A stretch of 64,000 bases of DNA, taken from contig CABIXN010000004.1 of the NCBI GenBank assembly GCA_902362715.1, positions 87,337 through 151,336 on the forward strand, given 5' to 3'. The translations under genes were made by a program, and so were the position numbers. The DNA comes from Lachnospiraceae bacterium. GTDB taxonomy: Bacteria; Bacillota; Clostridia; Lachnospirales; Lachnospiraceae. Each line of letters opens with the position of its first letter. Positions within the stretch are counted from its first letter, which is position 1. The notes under the pieces are model-generated. The model was given only the letters and a program-made list of their open reading frames with translations. It was not told the origin of the DNA and did not search any database. Below are positions 1 through 8,975 of the stretch, in pieces.

Positions 1-50
1 TTCAACAGACGGCCAGATTTTAGACCGCTAAAAGACAGATGCCGCATTTC

Positions 51-96
51 AAAAAAGATGTTCTCTGACTGTAACAGCCAGCAGAACATCTTTTTT
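51..96. terminator. Bidirectional intrinsic terminator
   Basis: A hairpin with arms AAAAAAGATGTTCT (51-64) and AGAACATCTTTTTT (83-96) has A and T tracts on both sides, so it can stop transcription in either direction. It lies just past the 3' end of the minus-strand gene at 112-900. Confidence 0.9.
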
Positions 97-111
97 CTTT
101 TGGCCGGCAGC

Positions 112-900
112 TTACAATACAACCGGTCCGTTCTCTGCAATATACTCTAATGTTCCATCCTCTTTTTCCCTGACACTCAGGTCACATGGTACACTCTGGG
201 ACGGGTCAGGATGGTTTTTCCATAAATCAAATAGCTTTGGAAGAAACACTGGCCACTGAGAAGCTTCATATTCTGCATGGCTCTTTGCATCCTCCGGTTT
301 CTGAGGCTTGGCATCAGGATTTTCCAGAATAAAAGCCGGGGGCTCTGTGATCTTCGTATTAAAAAATGACGCCGTTATATGTATGGAACCTCCCGCGGCC
401 TCTTCCCACATGTGTACGGTGGAATCAACAAATTCTCCTTTTCTGTTAAAGATTCCCTCTACCAGCACATGCTTTAGATGTGTCTTAAACGGAAACATAT
501 CCAGTCCCAGTCTGTCAATCTGTATCCCATTTCCACCGAATACCGGAATACCCGGAACCATTGATTCTGAAATCATATGAGCAGATCCTAAAAAACCATA
601 CTTCCACGGCTCTCTTACCCAGGTAAAACGTTTATGGGCTCCCGGAGCCCAAAGATAATAGCCCTTTTCCATATTCGCCCACCACCAGTCAAGCATTTCC
701 GGCGTTACCCCCGGCAGAAAATGCTGGCACTGCATACCCATTCTGTAACCACGGTCTATATACTGCTGCTTCATTTCAAGCTCCGGAATAAGCGGACTGG
801 GTCTGTCAAGAGGCGTATAAGCCAACGTGGGAACATGAATATTATCCTGAAACGGAATATATGTCTGTCCCCCGTTAGCTGCCATACCTAATTCTTCCAT
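112..900 (-). CDS. DAPG hydrolase (PhlG)/phloretin hydrolase family protein
   Basis: This 262-residue protein resembles the PhlG/phloretin hydrolase family, zinc enzymes that cut the C-C bond between an acyl chain and a phloroglucinol-type ring. The family look comes from the MLDWWWAN segment near residue 70, the following WAPGAHKRFTW stretch, and later His/Glu-containing segments such as HMWEEAAGG around residue 160. There is no signal peptide, so it is probably cytoplasmic. The ATG at 900 has an AGGAGG about nine bases upstream. A second, divergent member of the family sits at 12639-13442, so the strain carries two. The real substrate cannot be told from sequence: phloretin-like flavonoid products or another acylated phenol are plausible. 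No transporter or regulator is adjacent, and a terminator follows directly, so it is probably transcribed alone. Confidence 0.75.
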   Translation of the reverse strand: MEELGMAANGGQTYIPFQDNIHVPTLAYTPLDRPSPLIPELEMKQQYIDRGYRMGMQCQHFLPGVTPEMLDWWWANMEKGYYLWAPGAHKRFTWVREPWKYGFLGSAHMISESMVPGIPVFGGNGIQIDRLGLDMFPFKTHLKHVLVEGIFNRKGEFVDSTVHMWEEAAGGSIHITASFFNTKITEPPAFILENPDAKPQKPEDAKSHAEYEASQWPVFLPKLFDLWKNHPDPSQSVPCDLSVREKEDGTLEYIAENGPVVL

Positions 901-1045
901 AAAAGTATCCTCCTGTTACACATTCAGTTTTTTCTGTCAATATGTTTCATATAATAGCCGTTTCTTCCATAATTGTCAAAAATACTTTTCATAAAAATGT
1001 ACCCTTGGGGATAACTTTTTTAATTCCAATCACCTTTATTTTCTG

Positions 1046-3469
1046 CTAGATCAATCCGTATTTTTCCAGCAGTGCCGTGGACGAGGATTTTCCCTGTCTG
1101 ATCTTTGCGGCCCTTCGTTCAAATATCGTAAAGGACGCTGCTGAAAATACTGCCGCGAAAATAAGCAGAAATACAATATCTGACCGGAAACTTCCCTGAC
1201 CGCAGATTGTTTTCCGAAATGCGTCCACAGTATAACTGAAGGGAAGGAAATTATGAATTTTCGCTACAAATCCTCCCGAAACCTCTATTGGGTAAGTCCC
1301 TGCGGAACCTGCAAGCTGAACAACCGTAAAAATCAGCATAACAAAGCTTCCTACTTTTCCCATAAGGGCATTAAAGAAATATACTACAGAAATAAATGTA
1401 ATGCCGGCCAGACTAGCGATTCCTATAGTGGCCCCCATTTTCTCCGGTTCAAAACCATTTACTGTATGAAGAATCAGGACCATTACTACAGATGCTGCTG
1501 CTATAATCAAATAAGATACTGACACTTTGCTCAGCCACCATTTTAGTCCGGATTTTAATTCTCCTTCATAACTATTTACCGGATAAATCAGGCAGAATGC
1601 GATACATGCAATCCACAGACCCACACACATCATGTAAGCCGCCATTGCATGGCCGTTATTGGCAACCTGTGAGCTTTCTGACTTTTGTGCATCTACGGGA
1701 GATGCAAACATATCCACGGTATCATTGCTCTTACTTACATCATTTATTTCTTTTGCGCCATCTGAGAGCGAGGATTTTAGTGTACTGCTTCCGGAAAGCA
1801 GCTGATCTAATCCGCTCCCAAGCTCAGCACTCCCGTCCTTAAGTGCCCCGCTTCCTTCTGCAATTTGAGCCGCGCCTGAGGACAGTTTGCTGCTTCCGGA
1901 AAGCAGAGCATCATTATTTGATACCAGCGCAGCGGTTCCATTCCAGAGCTGTCCCGCCGCATTTTGAATCTTAGAAATACCGCTTCCCAGTTCTGAGGAC
2001 AGCTGAGCCGTTCCCTCATCCAGGGCTTCTGCACCGTTTTCAAGCTGTGAAGAACTTTTGTTTAACTGGGCCAGCCCTTCATTTACCTTTGAAACCCCCT
2101 GCGTATAAGCGTCCACCCCGGCACTTAGTCCGTTTTTTCCGGAAATTCCCTGATTCAGCTCTTCTAAACCAGCCGTCAAATCCTGGCTTCCCGGAATAAT
2201 CTGCTGATCCAGTGTATCTTTTACTGCCTTTGTTCCGCTATCCAGCTGAGTAATAGCTGTCTTCGCCCCATCTGTTACTGTTGATGATCCGGCAACCAGC
2301 GTCTGATACTCTTTACTGCTCAGCAATTGTCCTATGGCCGCAGCGCCGGTATCATCCCCGGCAGCTAAAAGCTGTTTTTGTATCTGCACCAGGTTCTCGT
2401 CTACTGCCTGAATGCCGTCTCCCAGCTGATCAAGCCCCTGCTTTACTGCCTTAAGACTCTCACTGCCCTCCTGGGACTGTTTCCCGATTGTCTGGGACAA
2501 TTCTTTTAGACCCGCAGTCAGAGTTTCACTGCCCTTCTGAGCCTTTTCTGCTCCGCCGGCCAGCTCCTCTGTTCCCTGTACTAAAGCTTTACTATTCTCC
2601 TTTAGCTGGGCCGTTCCCTCATAAGCCTGCTCCACACCGGACGTATAAGATGCAATTCCTGATTTTAAGCTTAATGCTCCCTGATTTAACTGGTCTGCAC
2701 CCTCGCCGGCAGCTTTCTGCAACGTGTCCGTTCCATCCTTTAACTGACCCGCTCCGTCATTAATCCTGGCTGTACCATCTGTATAATCTTTTAAAGATGC
2801 CGTCAAAACCTGGCTTCCACTCTGAAATTCCAGGGTGCTGTCTGCCAGAGTCTGCAGATTTTCGGTAATGGTCTGATTTCCGGAAGAAGCATCCGAAATC
2901 CCCTGGGTAATTACCCCCGCTCCGTCTGCTGCTTCTGTCATTCCATCCGCAGCCTCTGTAAAGCTGTCAAAAACAGCCTGAGTATATTCTTTCGTTACCT
3001 CCTCTGAAACACTTTCTTTTATTTTTTCCAGTGCAGACTCACTCATCTTAGAAGCAATATAGTTTGTTCCCGGATTTGTTTCATATTTAAGCTGCATTTT
3101 TCTGGGATGCTCATCCATCAAAGTGGCTGCATTGGCGGAAAAATCTTCCGGAATTGTTATCACCATATAATAAGACCCATCCTCAATTCCCATTTTGGCT
3201 GCCTGTGCATTTACAAAATGGAATTGGAGTGAATCATTCTCCTTTAAATTTTCCACCAGACTGCTCCCAACATTCAGCTCCTTCCCATTATATTCTGCAC
3301 TCTGATCCTTATTTACCACAGCTACCGGCAATTGATCCAGCTTCCCATAGGGGTCCCACATAGATCCCAGAAACAACGCAGTATAAATAGACGGAATAGC
3401 TATAATTGCAATTAAAACAATCATCAAAACTTTATTTTTCAGCAATTTTTTCCACTCCTGCTTTATCAT
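1046..3469 (-). CDS. YhgE/Pip family membrane protein
   Basis: An 807-residue protein of the YhgE/Pip (phage infection protein) family, related to the ABC-2 type membrane domain. One membrane helix lies near the N-terminus (around residues 12-32). A very long extracytoplasmic region of about 550 residues follows, full of repeats in which Leu/Gly pairs recur roughly every 7-11 residues (for example LNQGALSLKSG and LSSGAAQIAEG). About five or six C-terminal membrane helices start near residue 620. Upstream in-frame starts exist, but the ATG at 3469 is preceded by AAAGGAG at proper spacing. Members are linked to phage adsorption in lactococci and to export functions or type VII secretion accessory roles. 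It is divergent from a TetR regulator at 3690, which very likely controls it through the inverted repeat between the two genes. Confidence 0.85.
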   Translation of the reverse strand: MIKQEWKKLLKNKVLMIVLIAIIAIPSIYTALFLGSMWDPYGKLDQLPVAVVNKDQSAEYNGKELNVGSSLVENLKENDSLQFHFVNAQAAKMGIEDGSYYMVITIPEDFSANAATLMDEHPRKMQLKYETNPGTNYIASKMSESALEKIKESVSEEVTKEYTQAVFDSFTEAADGMTEAADGAGVITQGISDASSGNQTITENLQTLADSTLEFQSGSQVLTASLKDYTDGTARINDGAGQLKDGTDTLQKAAGEGADQLNQGALSLKSGIASYTSGVEQAYEGTAQLKENSKALVQGTEELAGGAEKAQKGSETLTAGLKELSQTIGKQSQEGSESLKAVKQGLDQLGDGIQAVDENLVQIQKQLLAAGDDTGAAAIGQLLSSKEYQTLVAGSSTVTDGAKTAITQLDSGTKAVKDTLDQQIIPGSQDLTAGLEELNQGISGKNGLSAGVDAYTQGVSKVNEGLAQLNKSSSQLENGAEALDEGTAQLSSELGSGISKIQNAAGQLWNGTAALVSNNDALLSGSSKLSSGAAQIAEGSGALKDGSAELGSGLDQLLSGSSTLKSSLSDGAKEINDVSKSNDTVDMFASPVDAQKSESSQVANNGHAMAAYMMCVGLWIACIAFCLIYPVNSYEGELKSGLKWWLSKVSVSYLIIAAASVVMVLILHTVNGFEPEKMGATIGIASLAGITFISVVYFFNALMGKVGSFVMLIFTVVQLAGSAGTYPIEVSGGFVAKIHNFLPFSYTVDAFRKTICGQGSFRSDIVFLLIFAAVFSAASFTIFERRAAKIRQGKSSSTALLEKYGLI

Positions 3470-3532
3470 TTTAAAAGCTCCTTTCTTCATAGCATAAATC
3501 GACACATATCTTATTATTAGATTTTAAAACTA

Positions 3533-3657
3533 TTAATAGACATAGTGTTGCTTTTTTATTTTAACGGAATTATAATATAGGTACAAGATAAGAAGCAACC
3601 CACAATTATTCATATTTTTGTTGTTTTCTGAACATTTTTTATAGATTTGTCTATTAA
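3533..3657. promoter_or_regulatory. Inverted repeat pair in the yhgE/tetR divergent promoter region
   Basis: The sequence TTAATAGACA (3533-3542) recurs as its exact complement TGTCTATTAA (3648-3657). The similarity extends to AGATTT on the outside of the first copy (3519-3524) and AAATCT beyond the second. One copy is near each divergent gene start, as expected for two operator sites bound by the adjacent TetR protein. The assignment is inferred from position and symmetry. Confidence 0.5.
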
Positions 3658-3689
3658 TTAAATCTTTTTTAATATTTGGGGAGGTTTTT

Positions 3690-4286
3690 ATGGAACAAAA
3701 AATCGACCGGAGAATCCGGAAAACAAAATCTCAGCTCAGAAATGGCCTGGCTGCTCTGATGCAGACGAAAAGTATTAACGAAATTACTGTTAAGGAACTG
3801 GTAGATGCGGTAGATATTAATCGTTCTACATTTTATCTGCATTATACAGACATTTATGATCTGCTTCAAAAAACAGAGGATGATCTGCTAGAACAGGTAA
3901 AAGACATTATCCGTGAACACGCAAAAACTGACGACACCGCCGAAGCCACTTTTCCTTTTATGGAAGATATCTTTGAAACAGTAGATGCAAACCGCGAGAT
4001 CTTTCAGGCTTTGGTAGGCAGCAACGGGGATATCTCCTTTATCCACAAGGTAGAGGATATTATTGCACAGAATACCATTTACAGGCTGGAAAAAATGTTT
4101 CCGGATAATGTACAGGATCTGAAATATTATTACTCTTTCTGCCTGACAGGCGCTGTAGGACTAATTAAAACCTGGATTACCGAAAACAGCCGGAAAAGTC
4201 CGGAACACATGGCGCGTCTTGCTTATCAGATGGTCACTAATGCCATGCAGTCCTTCTTTGAAAACGCAGCTCCTTTAGTAAAATAA
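3690..4286 (+). CDS. TetR/AcrR family transcriptional regulator
   Basis: A 198-residue TetR-type repressor. The N-terminal helix-turn-helix occupies about residues 8-55, with the typical SINEITVKELVDAVDINRST pattern followed by FYLHYTDIYDLL. The C-terminal ligand-binding part resembles the TetR_C_7-type helical domain common in Firmicutes. The start is clear: GGGGAGG lies a few bases before ATG 3690. It is divergent from the YhgE/Pip protein, and such pairs are usual, so it probably represses that gene and itself. The ligand is unknown. Confidence 0.88.
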   Translation: MEQKIDRRIRKTKSQLRNGLAALMQTKSINEITVKELVDAVDINRSTFYLHYTDIYDLLQKTEDDLLEQVKDIIREHAKTDDTAEATFPFMEDIFETVDANREIFQALVGSNGDISFIHKVEDIIAQNTIYRLEKMFPDNVQDLKYYYSFCLTGAVGLIKTWITENSRKSPEHMARLAYQMVTNAMQSFFENAAPLVK

Positions 4287-4353
4287 TACAATATCCCCAC
4301 CTGTGATTTTACCCTGATGATTTTTATTATCACTAAATACCTGACTGCAAAAC

Positions 4354-4382
4354 TTGACTTTCCCCGAAAAAGGAATTATACT
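4354..4382 (+). promoter_or_regulatory. Promoter of the riboflavin operon
   Basis: A TTGACT -35 box (4354-4359) and a TATACT -10 box (4377-4382) are separated by exactly 17 bases. Transcription would start a few bases before the FMN riboswitch. Confidence 0.8.
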
Positions 4383-4399
4383 GACATCAGTTACATAAG

Positions 4400-4506
4400 A
4401 TCTTCAGGGCAGGGTGTAATTCCCTACCGGTGGTACAGCCCACGAGCCGCAAGGTATGATTCGGTGAAATTCCGAAGCCGACAGTAAAGTCTGGATGAAA
4501 GAAGAT
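4400..4506 (+). promoter_or_regulatory. FMN riboswitch (RFN element)
   Basis: All conserved blocks of the RFN element are present in order: the opening ATCTTCAGGGCAGGGTG, the AATTCCCTACCGG segment, the GGTACAGCCCACGAG core, the GATTCGGTGAAATTCCG hairpin, AAGCCGACAGT, and the closing GGATGAAAGAAGAT that pairs with the 5' end. It senses flavin mononucleotide and shuts down the riboflavin genes downstream. The 11-bp hairpin with a T tract at 4543-4575 is the likely expression platform, so control is probably by transcription termination. Confidence 0.97.
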
Positions 4507-4542
4507 TTAGATGCAAAATTATTATGAATTTGTATTTTAATG

Positions 4543-4575
4543 CTCTGAAATGAAATCTCATTTCAGAGTTTTTTT
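4543..4575 (+). terminator. Riboswitch-controlled intrinsic terminator
   Basis: CTCTGAAATGA (4543-4553) pairs perfectly with TCATTTCAGAG (4558-4568) and is followed by a run of seven T. It lies 37 bases after the FMN aptamer and is the expected FMN-dependent terminator. Confidence 0.88.
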
Positions 4576-4662
4576 ATTTTACAGCACATACCTGTAAACA
4601 GGAACGAATCCTGACAGCCGGATTCATACTTCATTTCATAATTTTTTCTGCAGTTTCTAAGG

Positions 4663-4690
4663 CCCGGATGATCCATCCGGGTCTTTTTTG
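4663..4690 (+). terminator. Second terminator-like hairpin in the rib leader
   Basis: CCCGGATG (4663-4670) pairs with CATCCGGG (4674-4681) and is followed by CTTTTTT. It lies inside the leader between the riboswitch terminator and ribD, where an extra constitutive terminator is unexpected. Confidence 0.6.
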
Positions 4691-4846
4691 CTCTATAGGA
4701 AATACTGTGTTGTGAAAAAACTGAAAAGTACCGATTCCTATAGAGCAAAAAACGCTCCGCTGTGGATCGCACTGCGGCAGAGTGGAATTATGTTGCTCAC
4801 GCAACCCGCCGCAGGCGGAGAATCTGCCGTGGCAGGATTCTTTTTT
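4684..4846 (+). repeat. Structured palindromic element in the rib leader (divergent member of a repeat family)
   Basis: It opens with an 18-bp perfect inverted repeat, TTTTTTGCTCTATAGGAA (4684-4701) and its complement (4735-4752). The bases CGCTCCGC follow, then a GCGGC/GCCGC stem enclosing GTTGC-TCAC-GCAAC. A last hairpin, AGAATCTGCC/GGCAGGATTCT (4819-4841), is followed by T6 immediately before the ribD ribosome binding site. The order of these parts matches the repeats at 8976-9156 and 24985-25086, although little primary sequence is shared. Membership of that family is an inference from architecture. Confidence 0.5.
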
Positions 4847-4864
4847 ATTTTTGGAGGTGATTTT

Positions 4865-5968
4865 TTGACTGACACAGATTATATGAAACTTGCCCTGGAT
4901 CTCGCTGATAAGGGCGCCGGTCTGGCAAACCCAAATCCTCTGGTAGGCGCCGTAATTGTAAAACAGGGACGTATCATTGGCAGAGGCTGGCATCAGGCTT
5001 ATGGACAGCCCCATGCAGAACGCAATGCCCTTGCAGACTGTCTGGAAAATCCCAAAGGCGCTGATCTTTATGTCACACTGGAACCCTGCTGCCATTACGG
5101 CAAGACACCGCCCTGTACGGAGGCGATTATTAACGCAGGCATATCCCGGGTCATTATCGGTTCCTCTGATCCCAACCCGCTGGTTGCCGGAAAAGGTAAA
5201 GAAATACTGGAAAATCACGGAATTTCGGTTACACAGGGCGTACTGAAACAGGAATGCGATGCACTAAATCAAATATTTTTTCACTATATTCAAACAGGAA
5301 CCCCGTATGTGATCATGAAATATGCTATGACAATGGATGGAAAAATTGCGGCTTATACCGGAAAATCCCAGTGGATTTCCGGTGCCCCTGCCCGGCAGCA
5401 TGTACAGGAAACACGCAGAAGACTCATGGGGATTATGACCGGAGTTGGAACTATAATCACAGATAATCCCAGGCTTACCTGCCGTATTGAAGGCGCCCGT
5501 TCTCCCGTCCGTATTATCTGTGACACTCATTTAAATACGCCCCTTTCCTCTTATGTTGTTCAGACTGCCAAAACATATCCCACAATTTTGGCCACCTGCT
5601 GCAAAGATGAAAACAAACAGTCCGCCTTTTTAAATGCCGGCTGCCAGATTCTGATTACCCCTGTAAAGGATGGACATGTAGATCTCAAAGATCTCATGTT
5701 GAAGCTTGGAAAACAGGGAATTGACAGTATCCTGCTGGAGGGCGGAGCAGCCTTAAACTGGTCAGCGCTAAACTCAGGTATTGTGAAAAAAGTTCAGACT
5801 TATCTGGCTCCAAAACTACTGGGGGGGGCCGGCGCAAAATCACCGGTGGGCGGTATTGGAGCCAAAGATCCGGATCATGGCTTTTTCCTGTCTTTGCCGG
5901 CTATTACCGTAATTGGAACTGATCTGCTGCTTGAAAGTGAGGTGTATCCATGTTTACAGGAATCATAG
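4865..5968 (+). CDS. ribD: Bifunctional diaminohydroxyphosphoribosylaminopyrimidine deaminase / 5-amino-6-(5-phosphoribosylamino)uracil reductase
   Basis: RibD performs the deamination and the NADPH-dependent side-chain reduction of riboflavin synthesis in the cytoplasm. The N-terminal deaminase half has the zinc site HAERNA (His50) and PCCHYGKTPPC (Cys75, Cys84). The C-terminal reductase half (from about residue 145) has the usual TMDGKIA and EGGAALN segments. I start it at TTG 4865 because GGAGG (4853-4857) is seven bases upstream and the deaminase domain begins at once; the longer in-frame extension from 4688 runs through the structured leader and is not credible. The resulting 367 residues is normal for RibD. 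It is the first gene of the FMN-riboswitch operon, and its 3' end overlaps ribE by 19 bases. Confidence 0.95.
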   Translation: MTDTDYMKLALDLADKGAGLANPNPLVGAVIVKQGRIIGRGWHQAYGQPHAERNALADCLENPKGADLYVTLEPCCHYGKTPPCTEAIINAGISRVIIGSSDPNPLVAGKGKEILENHGISVTQGVLKQECDALNQIFFHYIQTGTPYVIMKYAMTMDGKIAAYTGKSQWISGAPARQHVQETRRRLMGIMTGVGTIITDNPRLTCRIEGARSPVRIICDTHLNTPLSSYVVQTAKTYPTILATCCKDENKQSAFLNAGCQILITPVKDGHVDLKDLMLKLGKQGIDSILLEGGAALNWSALNSGIVKKVQTYLAPKLLGGAGAKSPVGGIGAKDPDHGFFLSLPAITVIGTDLLLESEVYPCLQES

Positions 5969-6588
5969 AGGAAATCGGAACACTTAGAAGTATAAGACGG
6001 GCCGGTCCTTCTGCCGTTCTGACAATCGAAGCAAAAAAAATTTTAAAAGATATCCATCCTGGAGACAGCATAGCTGTCAATGGTATCTGCCTGACCGTCG
6101 TCTCATTTACGTCCGATACCTTTACTGCAGACGTTATGCACGAAACCATGGACCGGACAGCCCTTAAGCATTTGCAGAACAAAAGTCCCGTGAATCTGGA
6201 GCGGGCTATGGCATCAGACGGCCGCTTTGGCGGTCATATTGTCTCGGGACATATAGACGGAACCGGAATAATTACCAGCACAAAAAAAGATTCCAATGCC
6301 GTCTGGTATACAATTTCCGCAGATAAACAACTGCTCCGCTATATTATTGAAAAAGGCTCTATTGCCATAGATGGCATCAGCCTCACCGTTGCAGCCGTTA
6401 CTGACAGAGATTTTTCGGTTTCTGTTATACCCCACACAGCCAAAGAGACCACACTGTCCCTGAAACATCCGGGAGACACCGTAAATTTGGAAAACGACTG
6501 CATTGGCAAATATATTGAAAAGCTGATGAATATTTCTTCACATTCATCAGGAATCACAAAAGATTTTCTGGCCAGATTCGGCTATTAA
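5950..6588 (+). CDS. ribE: Riboflavin synthase, alpha chain
   Basis: This 212-residue enzyme dismutates two 6,7-dimethyl-8-ribityllumazine molecules to riboflavin and the pyrimidine precursor. Two homologous lumazine-binding repeats are visible: the first begins MFTGIIEEIGTL, and the second begins near residue 98 after GRFGGHIVSGHIDGTG. It starts inside the end of ribD, which implies translational coupling, and ribBA follows immediately. Length and motifs are ordinary for the family. Confidence 0.96.
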   Translation: MFTGIIEEIGTLRSIRRAGPSAVLTIEAKKILKDIHPGDSIAVNGICLTVVSFTSDTFTADVMHETMDRTALKHLQNKSPVNLERAMASDGRFGGHIVSGHIDGTGIITSTKKDSNAVWYTISADKQLLRYIIEKGSIAIDGISLTVAAVTDRDFSVSVIPHTAKETTLSLKHPGDTVNLENDCIGKYIEKLMNISSHSSGITKDFLARFGY

Positions 6589-6600
6589 GGAGGAATGATT

Positions 6601-7803
6601 ATGTTTCAGTTCAACACTATTGAAGAAGCTCTAGAAGATCTCAGGCAGGGAAAAATCATACTGGTGACAGATGACGAAGACCGGGAAAACGAAGGAGATT
6701 TTATCTGTGCCGCCCAGTTTGCCACAACTGAAAATGTCAATTTCATGGCATCTTATGCAAAAGGTCTGATTTGTATGCCCATGAATATTGAGATTAGTCA
6801 GAGGCTGAGATTTCCGCAGATGGTTTCAGATAACACCGACAATCACGAAACTGCCTTTACCGTATCCGTAGATCATATCAGCACTACCACAGGTATTTCC
6901 GCTGTAGAACGTGGATTCACCGCCAGGGCCTGCGCAGATGAAACTGCCAGGCCGGAAGATTTCAGGCGTCCGGGGCATATGTTCCCTCTGGTTGCAAAAA
7001 AGAACGGTGTGCTGGAACGATGCGGTCATACGGAAGCAACTGTTGATCTGCTGCGTCTTGCCGGATTAAAAGAATGCGGCCTGTGCTGTGAGGTTATGAA
7101 AGAAGACGGCAGTATGATGCGCCAGCCGGAACTAATCAAACTGGCTCAAAAATGGGATCTTAAATTTATTACAATTCATGATCTTTTAGAATACCGGAAA
7201 AAAGCCGAGAAACTGGTAACATGTGCCGCTGTCACAAAACTTCCCACAAAATATGGAGATTTTGTCGCTCACTGCTATGTAAATCAATTAAATAATGAGC
7301 ATCATGTGGCACTGGTAAAAGGCGATATTGGAGACGGCAAAGATCTGCTGTGCCGCGTCCATTCTGAATGCCTTACCGGAGACGCCTTCGGATCTTTACG
7401 CTGCGACTGCGGGCAGCAGTTTGACGCTGCCATGACTCAGATCAGCCGCCAGGGCCGGGGTATTCTTCTTTATATGCGCCAGGAAGGCCGCGGCATCGGA
7501 CTTGTCAATAAACTGAAAGCCTATGAGCTTCAAGATCACGGAATGGATACCTTAGAAGCAAATATTGCCCTTGGTTTCCCGGGAGACTTAAGAGAATATT
7601 ACATAGGTGCACAGATTTTAAAAGATCTTGGTGTCAAAACCCTCCGTCTGCTGACAAATAATCCGGACAAAATTTACCAGCTTTCCGATTTTGGAATGGA
7701 AATTACAGAGCGCGTTCCAATTCAGATGAATGCCACTTCCCACGATTTGTTTTATCTGAAAACCAAACAGTCCAGAATGGGACATATCTTAGACTATAAA
7801 TAA
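6601..7803 (+). CDS. ribBA: Bifunctional 3,4-dihydroxy-2-butanone-4-phosphate synthase / GTP cyclohydrolase II
   Basis: A fusion protein that makes both precursors of riboflavin. The N-terminal DHBP synthase half has the acidic signature [12 protein letters not shown] near residue 21. The C-terminal GTP cyclohydrolase II half has [18 protein letters not shown] (zinc cysteines) and [15 protein letters not shown] sits seven bases before ATG 6601; an in-frame ATG two codons earlier is too close to the Shine-Dalgarno. The resulting 400 residues is standard for RibBA. It lies between ribE and ribH in the usual Firmicute order. Confidence 0.96.
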   Translation: MFQFNTIEEALEDLRQGKIILVTDDEDRENEGDFICAAQFATTENVNFMASYAKGLICMPMNIEISQRLRFPQMVSDNTDNHETAFTVSVDHISTTTGISAVERGFTARACADETARPEDFRRPGHMFPLVAKKNGVLERCGHTEATVDLLRLAGLKECGLCCEVMKEDGSMMRQPELIKLAQKWDLKFITIHDLLEYRKKAEKLVTCAAVTKLPTKYGDFVAHCYVNQLNNEHHVALVKGDIGDGKDLLCRVHSECLTGDAFGSLRCDCGQQFDAAMTQISRQGRGILLYMRQEGRGIGLVNKLKAYELQDHGMDTLEANIALGFPGDLREYYIGAQILKDLGVKTLRLLTNNPDKIYQLSDFGMEITERVPIQMNATSHDLFYLKTKQSRMGHILDYK

Positions 7804-7829
7804 ATATTTTAAAAAAAGGAGATTTTATC

Positions 7830-8297
7830 ATGAATGTATTTGAAGGAAAACTTGTATCAGACCAGATTAAAATCGGCATTGCAGCCGCAAGATTCAACGA
7901 ATTTATCACCGCAAAACTTGTAGGGGGCGCTATAGACGGACTGAAACGTCACAATGTACCGGAAGAAAACATAGATATCGCATGGGTTCCAGGTGCATTT
8001 GAAATTCCTTTCATCGCCTCTAAAATGGCCAAAAGCGGAAAATATGATGCTGTTATCTGCCTGGGAGCCGTTATCCGCGGAAGCACAACCCATTATGATT
8101 ATGTATGCAGCGAGGTCTCCAAAGGCATTGCCCAGGTTTCTTTAAACAATGACATTCCGGTTATGTTCGGCGTACTGACAACAGAAAATATTGAACAGGC
8201 CATCGAAAGAGCCGGCAGCAAAGCCGGTAATAAAGGATATGATTGTGCAGAAGGCGCAATAGAAATGGTAAACCTGATCCATGCAATGGAATATTAA
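7830..8297 (+). CDS. ribH: 6,7-dimethyl-8-ribityllumazine synthase
   Basis: RibH condenses the ribitylaminouracil with dihydroxybutanone phosphate to give the lumazine, assembling as an icosahedral or pentameric shell. The 155-residue protein carries the family segments [22 protein letters not shown] and [14 protein letters not shown], which includes the catalytic His. A clear AAAGGAG precedes the ATG. Its end overlaps the next gene, a HAD phosphatase, by 17 bases, tying that gene to the riboflavin operon. Confidence 0.96.
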   Translation: MNVFEGKLVSDQIKIGIAAARFNEFITAKLVGGAIDGLKRHNVPEENIDIAWVPGAFEIPFIASKMAKSGKYDAVICLGAVIRGSTTHYDYVCSEVSKGIAQVSLNNDIPVMFGVLTTENIEQAIERAGSKAGNKGYDCAEGAIEMVNLIHAMEY

Positions 8298-8943
8298 GCC
8301 TTCCACTCTCTTTTTTGACTATGACGGCACACTTCACCAATGTCTGGACATCTATGCGCCTGCTTTCAGGCAGACATACCGTGAACTGGTTTTGAAAGGT
8401 TATGCCGCCCCCCGCAGCTTTACTGACAGCGAAATCAGTCAGTGGCTTGGCCAGCCGGCCGCAGATATGTGGAATTCCTTTATGCCCTGGCTGCCAGAAA
8501 AAATCCGGGATGACGCCAGCCGGCAGATCGGTCATATTATGGTGTCCATGACCCTTAACGGAAAAGCTGCACTTTATCCTCATGTAACAGACACACTGAA
8601 TTGTCTGAAAAAATCCGGATATCACCTTATTTTCTTAAGCAACTGTAAACACAGCTATATGATGGCGCACCGGAAAGCCTTTTGTCTGGACAACTACTTT
8701 TCGGGCTTTCACTGCATTGAAGATTACGGTTTTTCATCTAAATGGGAAATGTACCATCAGATTAGAAACCAGTACCCTCTGTCCCATGTTATCATCGGCG
8801 ACCGGAACTCTGACTTTGAAATCGGAACCAGATTTGGTCTGCCTTCCATAGGCTGCACTTACGGTTACGGAACAGAGGAAGAATATAAAAATGCATCCAT
8901 AAAGATTCACTGCATTTCTCAGCTGAAAGAATTGCTGCTTTGA
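8281..8943 (+). CDS. HAD-superfamily hydrolase, last gene of the rib operon
   Basis: A 220-residue HAD-type phosphatase. Motif I is FFDYDGTLH (residues 11-19, nucleophile Asp13), motif II is LIFLSNC near residue 118, and the acidic motif IV region is [10 protein letters not shown] near residue 170. The cap resembles the alpha-helical C1 type of the Gph/PGP group. It starts inside ribH, so it is co-translated with the riboflavin genes. Riboflavin synthesis needs a phosphatase to remove phosphate from 5-amino-6-(5-phosphoribitylamino)uracil, done by promiscuous HAD enzymes in E. coli and Bacillus. The context makes this a good candidate for that step, but activity on this substrate is an inference; FMN or another sugar phosphate is possible. 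Confidence 0.8.
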   Translation: MQWNIKPSTLFFDYDGTLHQCLDIYAPAFRQTYRELVLKGYAAPRSFTDSEISQWLGQPAADMWNSFMPWLPEKIRDDASRQIGHIMVSMTLNGKAALYPHVTDTLNCLKKSGYHLIFLSNCKHSYMMAHRKAFCLDNYFSGFHCIEDYGFSSKWEMYHQIRNQYPLSHVIIGDRNSDFEIGTRFGLPSIGCTYGYGTEEEYKNASIKIHCISQLKELLL

Positions 8944-8975
8944 GAAAAAATAACCGTTATTTTCAAAAAGATCTT

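Noticed and set aside
4688..4864. N-terminal extension of ribD
   Set aside because: The extra 59 codons run through the structured leader; TTG 4865 has a well-placed GGAGG and gives the normal RibD length.
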